A stretch of DNA of 64,000 nucleotides, from NCBI GenBank assembly GCA_964386535.1, contig CAYLRY010000005.1:1-64000 (forward strand), in the 5' to 3' direction. The notes under the pieces were generated by a model. It was not told the origin of the DNA. It saw only the letters and a list, made by a program, of their open reading frames with translations, and searched no databases. Below, piece after piece: positions 1 to 8,881 of this stretch (the first letter of the stretch is position 1; each line of letters starts with the position of its first letter). The stretch is from CAYLRY01 sp964386535. GTDB taxonomy: Bacteria > Chloroflexota > Dehalococcoidia > Dehalococcoidales > UBA3254. Both the position numbers and the translations under genes were made by a program.

Positions 1-9
1 CATCTCTAA

Positions 10-2553
10 CTATGCCTCCCACTTCATTACTTCTACCAGGCAGGAGTTGTTGGCCTCCCCCGGTGCGTTCTTGGAGACCATCCTGGAAGGTGTTAATAGA
101 TTGATGCAGCCGCCCCTATCTACGCTGCCTGCTTTACCCGGCTCCAGCGGATCATACTTAGCGCCGGCTTCATATGAATGGACGCTTCCTGGTCTTATAC
201 GTTCTGTAACATGAGCACAGCAAAGTACGGCTCCACGGGCGTTATAAACCTTAACAATATCACCATCCTTAATATCGCGCTTCGCCGCATCCAAAGGATG
301 TATCCGGATTGGCCAATAAGCATACCCATCTTTTTTAACCCTATGCTGAGGTATATCATCCAGCCAGTAACTTTTATTATCATGATGGGTGTGGTAGGAA
401 AAACGTGGATGGGGACTGATCAATTGTAGCGGGTAGTACTTGGTCAACTCTGTAGTATTGTAGCCTTCCCAGCTAGGAATATAACGCGGCATGGGAGGTC
501 TTTCTTTATCATTGGGATCAAATTTCATCAGTGTTTGTGAAACAAACTCAATCTTACCAGAAGGAGTGCCAAGCAGATGAGCGCGATCAGTTCCGATATT
601 TGGATTTTTCTGTTCTGAATATAAGTCGCAGGGCCGGCCTTCATAAAACCAGCGGAAAGAAACGCGCGGCGGTTCATCAGCAGGCATAGATGGTACTACG
701 AAGTAACCTTTCTTTTTAAAGTCCTCGTAGCTGATATATTTGGGCAGATCCGAGTATTCAAATACTTTTTTATTCCAATCCTCGAAGGAATTTCCTTCGG
801 TATATTCATCCTTTATACCCAGCCTCTCTGCTAGTAAGGTATATATTTCATAGTCCGGTTTAGACTCCCAGAGAGGTTCGATACACTGCTGTTGATAGAT
901 GATAATGCGGTGGTTGTTGTTCATATCGTTTGAGCCATATCCGCCAGCACTGTTCCATTCAGAAAGATCAGTATGTTCGAAGTTGGTGGAAGCCGGCAAA
1001 ATCACATCTCCAAACTTGGTCTCACTCTGCCAGTGGCAGTCCTGCATTACCACGAACTCCAGATTTGGATGCTGGTACATTTTAACCCAGCGGTTGGTCT
1101 CTGTCATGGTACTGATAAATGAGCCGCCATGGCGGTGAATCATTTTAATGGGGGCGCCGTTAGGACCTTCTTCAGGTGAGGTAAAACGGTTAAATTGCTG
1201 GTCAACCGAATTGCCGCAGAAACCTTCCCCGATCCAGCTTACCGGCGGGTTCATAACAATCTCGGGTAACAGCAAACGGTAGGCTTTCTGGGTAACCTTA
1301 TTTCCTTCAGGGAAATAAGACTTTTTGGCTACAATACCAAAGGCATCCCATCCGTTTTCGGAATAACCTGGCATTTTAAAGCGATAATCAATAGGTGCTG
1401 CTCCGGCAGTACCTCCCCAGAAATTTACACCGGGCTTACCAACACCCTGCATGGCTCCCAGCAGGACCATCAGTCTGGCCCATTCAGTAGCGTATGCTTC
1501 CCGGCAAGCGCCCGTAGCTCCGAAAATACTGCCTACTGCAATCATGGTCTTTTTAGCCGCCCATTCCCGTGCCAGGGCTAAGATAGTGTGGGCGGGAATA
1601 TCACAGATAGCGGCTGCCCACTGAGGCGTCTTAGGGGTCTTGTCTTCGCCTTTGCCTAAAATATGTTTCTTCCACTGCTCAAAGCCGTATGTACGGTTTT
1701 CAATGAAAAACTTATCATAGGTTCCTTCTTTAATCCAGACATAACCAATGGCTTCCGCCAGAGCCGCATCAGTCCCTGGCCGGGGCGCTATCCATTTATC
1801 ACCCATGGTGCTGGCAGTACAGTTACAATAAGGATCAATCACTATAAACTTGATCCCCAATTCTTTCAACCAGATACGCCAGATCAGGTTTTCTTGGCCG
1901 CTGTACATGTAAGAAGTGCTATTTGGATCAACTGCCCAGAAAACTACCTGTTCAGTATTTTTCAGGGCATCCTGTAAAAGCTCGGACTGGTCGCAATGTC
2001 CTAGGCGCCACCAGTAGCCCCAGGTATGCACAGCTCCCCAGTGCCAGCCTTCCCAGCTATCCGGATTATCCAGCAGAGTGGTGTACCCCAGCAGATTAAA
2101 GAAACGGCCAAGAGGCCCCAGTTTGTAATGTAAGAAGCCCCAGTTATGATGGGAGGAGGTCATGGCTGTGATGGCTGCCGGTCCGTAAGTCTTCCGGATC
2201 CTCTTGATTTCACCGGCTACAATATCCAGGGCTTCATCCCAAGAGATGCGAACGTATTCATCCTTACCGCGTAGTTCCGGGTGCCTTTCCCCGTTAGGAT
2301 CAAAATTTTTACGTTTCATGGGGTATTTAATACGGTTTTCAGAATAAACACGGGTACGTTCCGGAATTTCATAGGTTTGTAAGGTAGTTTTTCGAGGTGG
2401 AGAAAATTTTCTACCTCTGGCATTGATTACCCATGATGGAGCATCGACTTTTTCATCAAAAATAATAGGCCGCATGCGGGTTATCTTACCGTTTTCTACA
2501 TATACTCTGACCGGTCCGCCCACAGTGCATTGTATAAAAACTTGTTCTGACAT
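10..2553 (-). CDS. AthL-like molybdopterin oxidoreductase large subunit (transhydroxylase / resorcinol hydroxylase type)
   Basis: Bis-MGD molybdenum enzyme of the DMSO reductase superfamily, 847 aa, in the branch of pyrogallol-phloroglucinol transhydroxylase (AthL of Pelobacter acidigallici, 875 aa). Alignment from memory to AthL is close end to end. Residues matching the published AthL active site are present: His135 (His144), Asp165 and the Mo-ligand Ser166 in PDSWEGW (Asp174/Ser175), and Tyr397 in the PGY segment (Tyr404). As in AthL there is no N-terminal CxxC-type [4Fe-4S] motif and no Tat signal, so it should be cytoplasmic. The start follows GGGAGG by 5 nt. It lies 247 bp downstream of the Fe-S subunit gene and could use that subunit. 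Resorcinol hydroxylase (RhL) is an equally plausible activity. Family assignment is firm; the substrate is inferred. Confidence 0.9.
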   Translation of the reverse strand: MSEQVFIQCTVGGPVRVYVENGKITRMRPIIFDEKVDAPSWVINARGRKFSPPRKTTLQTYEIPERTRVYSENRIKYPMKRKNFDPNGERHPELRGKDEYVRISWDEALDIVAGEIKRIRKTYGPAAITAMTSSHHNWGFLHYKLGPLGRFFNLLGYTTLLDNPDSWEGWHWGAVHTWGYWWRLGHCDQSELLQDALKNTEQVVFWAVDPNSTSYMYSGQENLIWRIWLKELGIKFIVIDPYCNCTASTMGDKWIAPRPGTDAALAEAIGYVWIKEGTYDKFFIENRTYGFEQWKKHILGKGEDKTPKTPQWAAAICDIPAHTILALAREWAAKKTMIAVGSIFGATGACREAYATEWARLMVLLGAMQGVGKPGVNFWGGTAGAAPIDYRFKMPGYSENGWDAFGIVAKKSYFPEGNKVTQKAYRLLLPEIVMNPPVSWIGEGFCGNSVDQQFNRFTSPEEGPNGAPIKMIHRHGGSFISTMTETNRWVKMYQHPNLEFVVMQDCHWQSETKFGDVILPASTNFEHTDLSEWNSAGGYGSNDMNNNHRIIIYQQQCIEPLWESKPDYEIYTLLAERLGIKDEYTEGNSFEDWNKKVFEYSDLPKYISYEDFKKKGYFVVPSMPADEPPRVSFRWFYEGRPCDLYSEQKNPNIGTDRAHLLGTPSGKIEFVSQTLMKFDPNDKERPPMPRYIPSWEGYNTTELTKYYPLQLISPHPRFSYHTHHDNKSYWLDDIPQHRVKKDGYAYWPIRIHPLDAAKRDIKDGDIVKVYNARGAVLCCAHVTERIRPGSVHSYEAGAKYDPLEPGKAGSVDRGGCINLLTPSRMVSKNAPGEANNSCLVEVMKWEA

Positions 2554-2744
2554 CAGAACCTCCCTTTTTCACAATAATCAAAGGTCGAGAAAAATCATAA
2601 ATTAAAAAACATTGCTAATATCATTCGAGTGATTCAGGTTTAGTTAAAAGGCGTTTAAAGGAGAATATTCTAAGCTAATTAAACCAGTTTTAACACATCG
2701 CCGGGTTTGTGCTTTTGCCCGGTATATAAAATTTCAACCGTAAA

Positions 2745-2788
2745 GGAGGCACCTGTTGCGTGTATTACTCAGCAAAACAAGTGCCTCC
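2745..2788 (-). terminator. Hairpin after the Fe-S subunit gene
   Basis: Inverted repeat GGAGGCACCTG / CAAGTGCCTCC (11-bp arms with one mismatch, 22-nt loop) just after the 272-aa gene. Only three T follow on the minus strand, so it is a weak terminator or an mRNA-processing or attenuation hairpin ahead of the 847-aa gene. Confidence 0.4.
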
Positions 2789-2800
2789 CTATGTCAATAA

Positions 2801-3619
2801 TTATACCTTCTTGTAGAGTTCCAGATCACCGATGTTTATGTCTTTAGCTGTGCTGATGGATTTGACTTCCCTTGATAGATATCCGGTTTTCTCAACAGTG
2901 ACTGAAAATTCACCTACCTTCAAACCTTCGAACCAGAAATCGCCAAAATTATCAGTCTTGATGCTGCGGACTTTCTTTCCTTTTTCGTCTCTAAGCGTAA
3001 CAGTAGCGCCTTCAAGACATTCATCGGCTTCCGGATCATAAACTGCACCGGCAATAAACCTCTTTGGAATGCCGATATAATAAACTCTGGGGCCGGCTTT
3101 GGCTTCAGGCTTTAAAATCTCAGCTTTGGCAATCAGGTCCTTAAATTCGTCTTCTTCACCAAACTTCAGGGCTCCAGTAGGACAGGCATCTACACAGCGC
3201 GGTTCTTTCCAGCCTCTATCCAGAAGATGAGCGCACCAGGTGCATTTCTGGGCAATATTGAGATCATTATTATAATAAATAACTCCGTATGGACAGGCAT
3301 CCACGCACAGTTTCATGCCGCTGCATTTGTTGGGATCAATAATTACCGCGCCGTCCGGCCTCTGGTAAATGGCTTTAGATTTACAGGCTGTAATGCAGGG
3401 GGCATCAGCACAATGCTGACATATATAATGCATATAAGCCACTTTTACTTTGGGAACCTGGCCTCTAACAATATCCTGCACTTTCATCCAGAACTGCCCG
3501 GTGTCTGGCTGGGGTTTGGCAATTGGACTCCAGTCATTTCCAACATGCTCATCTTTGCATGCAATCTGGCAATTGTAACAACCGTTGCATTTGGTGATAT
3601 CAATAATAAATGCCTTCAT
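2801..3619 (-). CDS. BthL-like Fe-S small subunit with C-terminal Cna-B-type domain
   Basis: Electron-transfer subunit of 272 aa, matching the transhydroxylase small subunit BthL (about 275 aa) in length and architecture. Residues 1-150 form a DmsB/NrfC-type four-motif ferredoxin: Cys11/14/17/21, Cys67/70/75/79, Cys99/105/109 and Cys126/129/142/146. The third motif has Met102 where the second Cys is expected. Residues 186-270 form a Cna-B/carboxypeptidase-regulatory-like beta domain, as in BthL. The start codon overlaps the stop of the 879-aa large subunit (TAATG), so the two are translationally coupled. It is the only such small subunit in the window and may serve several large subunits. Confidence 0.92.
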   Translation of the reverse strand: MKAFIIDITKCNGCYNCQIACKDEHVGNDWSPIAKPQPDTGQFWMKVQDIVRGQVPKVKVAYMHYICQHCADAPCITACKSKAIYQRPDGAVIIDPNKCSGMKLCVDACPYGVIYYNNDLNIAQKCTWCAHLLDRGWKEPRCVDACPTGALKFGEEDEFKDLIAKAEILKPEAKAGPRVYYIGIPKRFIAGAVYDPEADECLEGATVTLRDEKGKKVRSIKTDNFGDFWFEGLKVGEFSVTVEKTGYLSREVKSISTAKDINIGDLELYKKV

Positions 3620-6258
3620 TATTTATCCTCGCTTTTATAAAGTACTCTTTCGAAAACCAATCCCGAAGCCTTATCATAAGGTCTGTTGAAAGCTTCAGGA
3701 TATTGCCGTCTTAAAGCTTCCAGGTCTGTCCTCTCCGCCTGGCAAAGAAAACCGCTGGTAACCATGCCAGCGCAATTTTTGGAAGTAACATTGTGCGGAC
3801 AGATAGTATTGATAGCCCCTCCCCGGTCGAACTCTCCCGGAACAATGGGATCATACCTGGATCCATGGTCGACATAAGCCACACCCGGCATTATTCTCTC
3901 GGTCACATAAGCTCCGCACAGGACTTTGCCGCGTTCATTAAATAATGTCACCACATCCCCGTTCTGAATGCCTCTTTTAGCAGCTTCCGAAGGATGAAGC
4001 CAGACCGGCTCGTAAAGATAACCATCAGGACCTTTAACCTTTCCAGTCTCTATCTCGTGGAACCAGGTGTTATCATCCATCTGCGCATGCACGCGCCACC
4101 TGGGATGGTTGGAAATTACCAGCAAAGGATACTTTTTGGCTCTTTCGCTGGAAATCCTTTCATCATGGAATATACTCTTTTCTACCCAATGCGGGACAGG
4201 AGGTCTTTCCTGATCATCAGGGAAGGCTTTCGCCAGCCGCTCGGAATAAAATTCAAGCTTACCGCTGGGGGTGGACATGGGGTTCTTTTCAGGGTCCTGA
4301 TAAAACTCGATCATGCCGGCTGGTATCTTTTCCCAGTTAGGGTCAGTCGGAACTACGTAGTATTTGTTTTCCTTCATTTTTTCCCAACTGCAAAGACCAG
4401 CTTTTTCGATCCCTGAGCCATCAAATCCTGTTTTGATCCATTGTTGGAGGTCCTTGCCCTCGGTATATTTATCCTTCAGTCCCATCCTTTCCGCAATAGC
4501 GCCTACTATTTCCCAGTCAGTCATAGATTCACCACGCGGTTCTATGGCTTTTTCTTCGAGGTAAACACAGTTGTATTGAACCGGCCAGTGGTCGGCGCCT
4601 ATGTCATCTTCCTCGAATTTGGTGTTAGAAGGAAGGATAATGTCGGCAAATATAGAGTCATTCTCCAGCCATGGATGCTGTACCAGTATAAACTCAATTT
4701 TTTCCATCTGCATGGCCCGATGGAAATCATTCGGGTCATTCCAGCAGGTGCTGAAACAGGGGGTATCGGTCCAGAGCATATGTATCTCTTGTTTACCAGG
4801 CAGCGGATAAACATAGTGTTTAAATTGATCTTCTACGGGATCCATCTGGTCCGAACTGCCATAAATATCATAATGTCCGGATTTAATTACTTCATGCAGC
4901 ATAGTCTTGGGAATCATGGATTCCTGCTTCCACATAAAGGGTATATACCCGCGATAAGCTGCATTAACCATAGGGCGTATAACAGAGTTAGGCGTGAGCA
5001 TTCCTACTACCCCTGGTTTGCCTGATCTTGTTCGGTTGTAGCTGCCTAGCATGGTACCTTCAACGAAGGTTAGCTGATTGACGCCTGGTTTACCCAGACC
5101 CTGCATACCCAATAAACAAATCTCCATACGGGCTGGTTCACTGGAATAGGGGCCGCGGATGTAAGGACCGCCATATCCGTGAGCTACGGTAGTACGCTTT
5201 CTGGCCCATTCGCGGGCTAAGGCTTTAATAATTCTGGACGGGACTCCACATTTTTCGGCAGCCCACTTGGGGGTCTTGGGAGTGCCATCTTCTTTACCCA
5301 TTACGTAATCTTTAAATTTGTCAAAGCCTACTACATGGGTCTTAATATATTCTTTATCGTAGGTATCTTCAACAATCCACGTATAAGCAATAGCCAGTTG
5401 CAGCGCAACATCAGTATTAGGAAGAACCGGGATCCATTTATCGGCATGAACTGCGGCTGCGTAATTCAAATCAGGGCTGATATAGATTTGCTTGATACCA
5501 AGCTCAGTATACCAGTAGCTGATCAGGCTGGGCAGGCATCCTCCGCCAAAACCCCATGGAGTAGTTTCCTGGTCACAGCCTTGAAGTATAAGCATTTCGG
5601 TATTCTGTGCTACATCATTGTAAAGATTAGAGCTGAATTCCATATTCAAGCCCACCGGCTCATTGCCCCACACATGCTTGGCGCCCCAGTACCAGCCCTC
5701 CCAGCTATCAGGATTACGGATCTGCTGAGTGTAGCCACCGAGGAGTTTCATGAGGTAAGTAGAACAGCCGTGAGCTGCATTGACTACTTTGCTTTCTCCG
5801 TGCCCTTCAGCCTGGAGACAGATGCCTTCTGGTCCGTATTTTTTTAATGTACGCTTGATTTCACTTACCACGATATCCAGAGCTTCATCCCAGGATATTC
5901 TAACATATTTGCTTTTACCACGGTTCTGGGTGTTTCTTTCTCCATTAGGATCCCAATCCACCCTCTTTAAAGGATAAAGAATGCGGTTTGGCGAATATAC
6001 CCTCTTTTTGTATCCGGTACCGTGTGGAGGCACCGGAGACTTTAGAGGTGGTATGAAGGTTTTTCCCCTTGCCTCAAATTTCCAGGGATTGAATTCCTCA
6101 GGTTTATATTTCCAGTCATAGTGTAATGGTCTGATACGGATGATTTTGTTGTCTTTTACATCCACACAGGCAACATTTGAGTTGTCTCCAAAGGAGCTTA
6201 AACAAGTACCCTTGATGACCGTCTTCTCTCCTGATGGTAGCTTTTCTTTTTGGCTCAT
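3619..6258 (-). CDS. AthL-like molybdopterin oxidoreductase large subunit, divergent subfamily
   Basis: DMSO-reductase-superfamily enzyme, 879 aa, first gene of the minus-strand operon and overlapping the Fe-S subunit by 1 nt. PDSWEGW keeps the presumed acid and Mo-ligand pair Asp184/Ser185, and His153 sits at the AthL His144 position. The segment carrying AthL Tyr404 is replaced; the nearest Tyr lies in a GSYNRT context. It shares with the 861-aa paralogue at 23.1 kb an N-terminal LH(Y/F)DW block and a C-terminal PEAFNRPYD block absent from the 847-aa protein, so these two form their own subfamily. There is no N-terminal Fe-S motif and no Tat signal. The start follows AAGGAGA by 4-5 nt. Dehydroxylation, hydroxylation or hydroxyl transfer on polyphenols is possible; the substrate is unknown. 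Confidence 0.9.
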   Translation of the reverse strand: MSQKEKLPSGEKTVIKGTCLSSFGDNSNVACVDVKDNKIIRIRPLHYDWKYKPEEFNPWKFEARGKTFIPPLKSPVPPHGTGYKKRVYSPNRILYPLKRVDWDPNGERNTQNRGKSKYVRISWDEALDIVVSEIKRTLKKYGPEGICLQAEGHGESKVVNAAHGCSTYLMKLLGGYTQQIRNPDSWEGWYWGAKHVWGNEPVGLNMEFSSNLYNDVAQNTEMLILQGCDQETTPWGFGGGCLPSLISYWYTELGIKQIYISPDLNYAAAVHADKWIPVLPNTDVALQLAIAYTWIVEDTYDKEYIKTHVVGFDKFKDYVMGKEDGTPKTPKWAAEKCGVPSRIIKALAREWARKRTTVAHGYGGPYIRGPYSSEPARMEICLLGMQGLGKPGVNQLTFVEGTMLGSYNRTRSGKPGVVGMLTPNSVIRPMVNAAYRGYIPFMWKQESMIPKTMLHEVIKSGHYDIYGSSDQMDPVEDQFKHYVYPLPGKQEIHMLWTDTPCFSTCWNDPNDFHRAMQMEKIEFILVQHPWLENDSIFADIILPSNTKFEEDDIGADHWPVQYNCVYLEEKAIEPRGESMTDWEIVGAIAERMGLKDKYTEGKDLQQWIKTGFDGSGIEKAGLCSWEKMKENKYYVVPTDPNWEKIPAGMIEFYQDPEKNPMSTPSGKLEFYSERLAKAFPDDQERPPVPHWVEKSIFHDERISSERAKKYPLLVISNHPRWRVHAQMDDNTWFHEIETGKVKGPDGYLYEPVWLHPSEAAKRGIQNGDVVTLFNERGKVLCGAYVTERIMPGVAYVDHGSRYDPIVPGEFDRGGAINTICPHNVTSKNCAGMVTSGFLCQAERTDLEALRRQYPEAFNRPYDKASGLVFERVLYKSEDK

Positions 6259-6448
6259 CTTATCTCCTTATTTCCTTAATATCTTCAGCAGATCCCCAGT
6301 TCGCCTGATTTATGATAAGCATTATCGATTGAAAGGGCTGGAAAGTCAAATCCTGTTATTTTGAAGAAAAAACATTGACATTTTTTGACAGCAAGACAAC
6401 CGGCGACGATAGTTTGCATTTATCTTATGCAATATCAACGAATGTGAC

Positions 6449-6491
6449 TATCAGAAAAGGGATTATTTCATTATCAGAAAAGGGATTATTT
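6449..6491. repeat. Perfect 20-bp direct repeat, 23-bp period
   Basis: Two identical 20-mers (TATCAGAAAAGGGATTATTT) start at 6449 and 6472, separated by 3 bp. The 23-bp period is roughly two helical turns, which fits paired operator sites upstream of the 879-aa molybdoenzyme gene. The function is inferred. Confidence 0.75.
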
Positions 6492-6724
6492 TACCTTGAA
6501 ACAGGTCATGGCCAGTATCATGTATTTTTTATTGTAATATAAACTGAAACTGAATAACAAAACAATTCATTAAATCATCCACATAACGGTTCATAAAAAG
6601 TTTTGAATAATATATTATTTATACTGCTCAAACAGGATCTAAAGGACTCTCAGTCACCAATGATATAAGCGATAAGATTCCATTTACCTGATAGCAGTTT
6701 TAAGGTAAAGTTTGAACTGGTATT

Positions 6725-6764
6725 AACGTATACGTTGACATTTATAATTGAGCATAATCATAAT
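6725..6764 (+). promoter_or_regulatory. Sigma-70-like promoter overlapped by palindrome
   Basis: TTGACA (6735-6740), an 18-bp spacer and CATAAT (6759-6764) give a near-consensus promoter. The perfect palindrome AACGTATACGTT (6725-6736) overlaps the -35 box and is a likely operator. The expected transcript start near 6771 leaves a very short leader carrying GGAGG (6776-6780) before ATG 6785. Confidence 0.65.
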
Positions 6765-6784
6765 AGTGAAGAATTGGAGGGTAA

Positions 6785-7516
6785 ATGAATCCTTACAGAT
6801 TAACGGGCATTGTACTTACGCTGGCTGGTGCGTTTACAGCGCCTGTATTTTATTTTATTGTAGGCGCCATACCTCTGACAGCGGTAAGCCTGTCAGCAAT
6901 TATTATTGGTTTCACCTGTCTAGCGTTAGCCAACGCCAGACCGTATATTTCACCTGAAGCCTGTCAGATGTTGTTAAAGACCGGGATGGAAAATACCTCC
7001 GCATTACTGGAAGAATTGAGTATCACCAATAAGGCGATTTATCTTCCCTCAGATAGACGTGAAGGTCACTCTCAAGCTTTGATTCCGTTAACTGATAAAG
7101 TGAATGTCAAGAATATTAGAGATAGACTGCCGGGGCGGTTAATAGTCCGATACGGAACTGGCTTGGAGGAAATGGCTATTGCAGTTACTACAGCGGGGAA
7201 TCTGAATATAGGTTTATTAACGAATAAGCCAGGGCCTACGGCTGATGAAATTGAATCAGCTCTCAATTATATCCTTACTGGTGTGCTGGATATTGCCAAC
7301 TCAGCTTCTGTAAACCTGATTGACACTGAAGTCAAAATAGAAGTTAGCGGCGCCAAATTCAGCTATGAGAATTACTGGTATTACCGCTGTTTAGGTAGTC
7401 CTATTGCTTCAATTGCTGCCAGTATAGCCAGTGAAGCCTTAGGGAAGCCTGTACGTATTTTAGATGAAAATCAAAAAAAGGGAAAGAGCGTGATTTCATT
7501 GGAGGTGTTATCCTGA
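6785..7516 (+). CDS. Membrane-anchored protein of unknown function (DUF7982-like)
   Basis: A protein of 243 aa. Two hydrophobic helices occupy about residues 6-50, and a soluble alpha/beta domain of about 190 residues follows without Cys motifs or recognisable catalytic signature. The arrangement resembles archaeal/Chloroflexota DUF7982-type proteins, a family-level impression only. GGAGG sits 4 nt before ATG and a strong promoter lies just upstream. It starts an operon that continues with a tiny membrane protein whose start overlaps this stop, followed by DUF4350, MoxR and DUF58 genes. A membrane or envelope maintenance role is inferred from context only. Confidence 0.7.
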   Translation: MNPYRLTGIVLTLAGAFTAPVFYFIVGAIPLTAVSLSAIIIGFTCLALANARPYISPEACQMLLKTGMENTSALLEELSITNKAIYLPSDRREGHSQALIPLTDKVNVKNIRDRLPGRLIVRYGTGLEEMAIAVTTAGNLNIGLLTNKPGPTADEIESALNYILTGVLDIANSASVNLIDTEVKIEVSGAKFSYENYWYYRCLGSPIASIAASIASEALGKPVRILDENQKKGKSVISLEVLS

Positions 7517-7764
7517 GGATCTATAATAAACTGATCCTGACTATCGCTCTTGTCTCTGGCGTTATTAATGTTTGCCTGGCATTTGCCGGACAGGACAACA
7601 TCGAAATTTATTTTGTAGCAAATGCCATTGCATTTCTGGTAATTACCTTACTTTATACCTATTTTAATCCCAGAGCACGCGGCGCTTTAAATGCAGTAAG
7701 TGCTATCATTTTCGCAGGGTTTCTGGTGATAGTAGCAATAAAGGTAATAGATATTTTAAAATAG
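7513..7764 (+). CDS. Small three-helix membrane protein, probable CTG start
   Basis: An 83-codon frame directly after the 243-aa gene. It encodes three hydrophobic segments (about residues 7-26, 31-51 and 60-82) with a basic loop (NPRARG) between helices 2 and 3. There is no ATG, GTG or TTG at its beginning. The best start is CTG at 7513, 7 nt after GGAGG (7501-7505), and it overlaps the upstream stop as CTGA, the same geometry as the common ATGA coupling. I do not recognise a family. The clean membrane topology and exact coupling argue that it is translated. Confidence 0.6.
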   Translation: MRIYNKLILTIALVSGVINVCLAFAGQDNIEIYFVANAIAFLVITLLYTYFNPRARGALNAVSAIIFAGFLVIVAIKVIDILK

Positions 7765-7981
7765 GTTGTTAAAGCATCCCTTACCGTCTGAACATGAATA
7801 ATTAAAAAATTGACTTATTTACTTGGAAATATTTTCATTTTATGTTTAAGCATAATTCCAGGCTGGCAAAAAGGTAAATATCCCAGCTTGCACCGGTATG
7901 ATATACAACTGCTTCCAAGGAGAGCTTCGTGAGATTGATTGCGGAGGAAAAGCAAGAAGAAAAGTTTAAGGCAGTCTTTTG

Positions 7982-8881
7982 ATGAGACTTTATGATTTAG
8001 TAATATTAACACTGGTCATCGTCCTGGCTACTTCACTGGCTTCCATATGGTTTTATCCCTCCAGACAGGAATTCATGGAGGGCAATCCTTTATGGGACGG
8101 TATACAGGATTACTTACGTGATAGCGGAGCTAAAAATATCGATACTTTAGTAGATCTTCCTGTTTTATATAGTAAAAGCGTTCTGATCGCCATACCTTAC
8201 TTGGATTATCAACCTGAAGAAATGCAGCCAATAAAACAGTTTATTAATGAAGGCGGTACATTGGTCTTAATGGATGATTTCGGCTTCAGCAAACGATTAC
8301 TGGAATATCTGGGTATCACTATACAGATAGATCATAGATTATTGCTGGATCCTCTTTTTTGTTATAAAAACCAGAATTTACCGCTCATTACAGATTTCTC
8401 TGCTAGCGTAAAAGAAGCTGGCGTTACAAACCTGATTTTTAATCACGCCTCAGTTCTGAATAGCGTAGAAAAAAAGGACGCTTTAGCCTGGTCATCTAGC
8501 GCCAGTTTCCTGGATACCAATAACAATGGCTTGTTGGATAAAAATGAACCCCAGGGACCTTTTACGATTGCCGCGGTGAAGAAAATTAATAAGGGCACAG
8601 TGTACATAATCTCGGATACTAGTCTTGTACTCAATAGTATGATAGAAAAAAACGATAACCGTGCTTTTTTAAATTATTTTTTTAATCCAAAGGGGCAACC
8701 TGAGGTTCTACTGATTGACCGCTCACATTTACCGAAATCTAACCTGGATGTGAGTAAAATTAAGATCGCCAGCGTCAGAATGTTTTTTTCAAATCCATAT
8801 ATACTGATTGGCGTATGTGCTTTAGTTTTTATGCTTATAATCAGATATATATATTCCAAGAGGGAGAAGATTATTGATTAA
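7982..8881 (+). CDS. DUF4350-type membrane protein
   Basis: A protein of 299 aa. An N-terminal transmembrane helix (about 4-24) precedes an extracytoplasmic-type domain with the DUF4350 pattern (a region on the scale of IKQFINEGGTLVLMDD near residues 85-100). A second helix lies near 270-290 and the tail is basic. ATG 7982 is preferred over the in-frame TTG at 7979; no strong Shine-Dalgarno is visible. The next gene, a MoxR ATPase, starts before this one ends. The DUF4350-MoxR-DUF58 trio is a recurrent gene set thought to chaperone or remodel envelope complexes. Exact function is unknown. Confidence 0.75.
   Translation: MRLYDLVILTLVIVLATSLASIWFYPSRQEFMEGNPLWDGIQDYLRDSGAKNIDTLVDLPVLYSKSVLIAIPYLDYQPEEMQPIKQFINEGGTLVLMDDFGFSKRLLEYLGITIQIDHRLLLDPLFCYKNQNLPLITDFSASVKEAGVTNLIFNHASVLNSVEKKDALAWSSSASFLDTNNNGLLDKNEPQGPFTIAAVKKINKGTVYIISDTSLVLNSMIEKNDNRAFLNYFFNPKGQPEVLLIDRSHLPKSNLDVSKIKIASVRMFFSNPYILIGVCALVFMLIIRYIYSKREKIID

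Larger units (their letters stand above)
6259..6784. promoter_or_regulatory. Divergent control region with tandem repeat and palindrome
   Basis: A 526-bp AT-rich gap between the divergent molybdoenzyme operon and the membrane-protein operon. It contains a perfect 20-bp tandem repeat (6449-6468 and 6472-6491) and, near the plus-strand gene, a 12-bp palindrome (6725-6736) merging into a good -35 box. No convincing ORF is present. Confidence 0.6.

Noticed and set aside
4441..5847. Long plus-strand frames opposite the 879-aa molybdoenzyme
   Set aside because: Antisense shadows of a strongly conserved enzyme, without start signals or family features.
7929..7982. Tiny frame ending in a TGATG overlap with the DUF4350 gene
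   Set aside because: Only about 17 codons from a GTG with no clear Shine-Dalgarno and no recognisable sequence.
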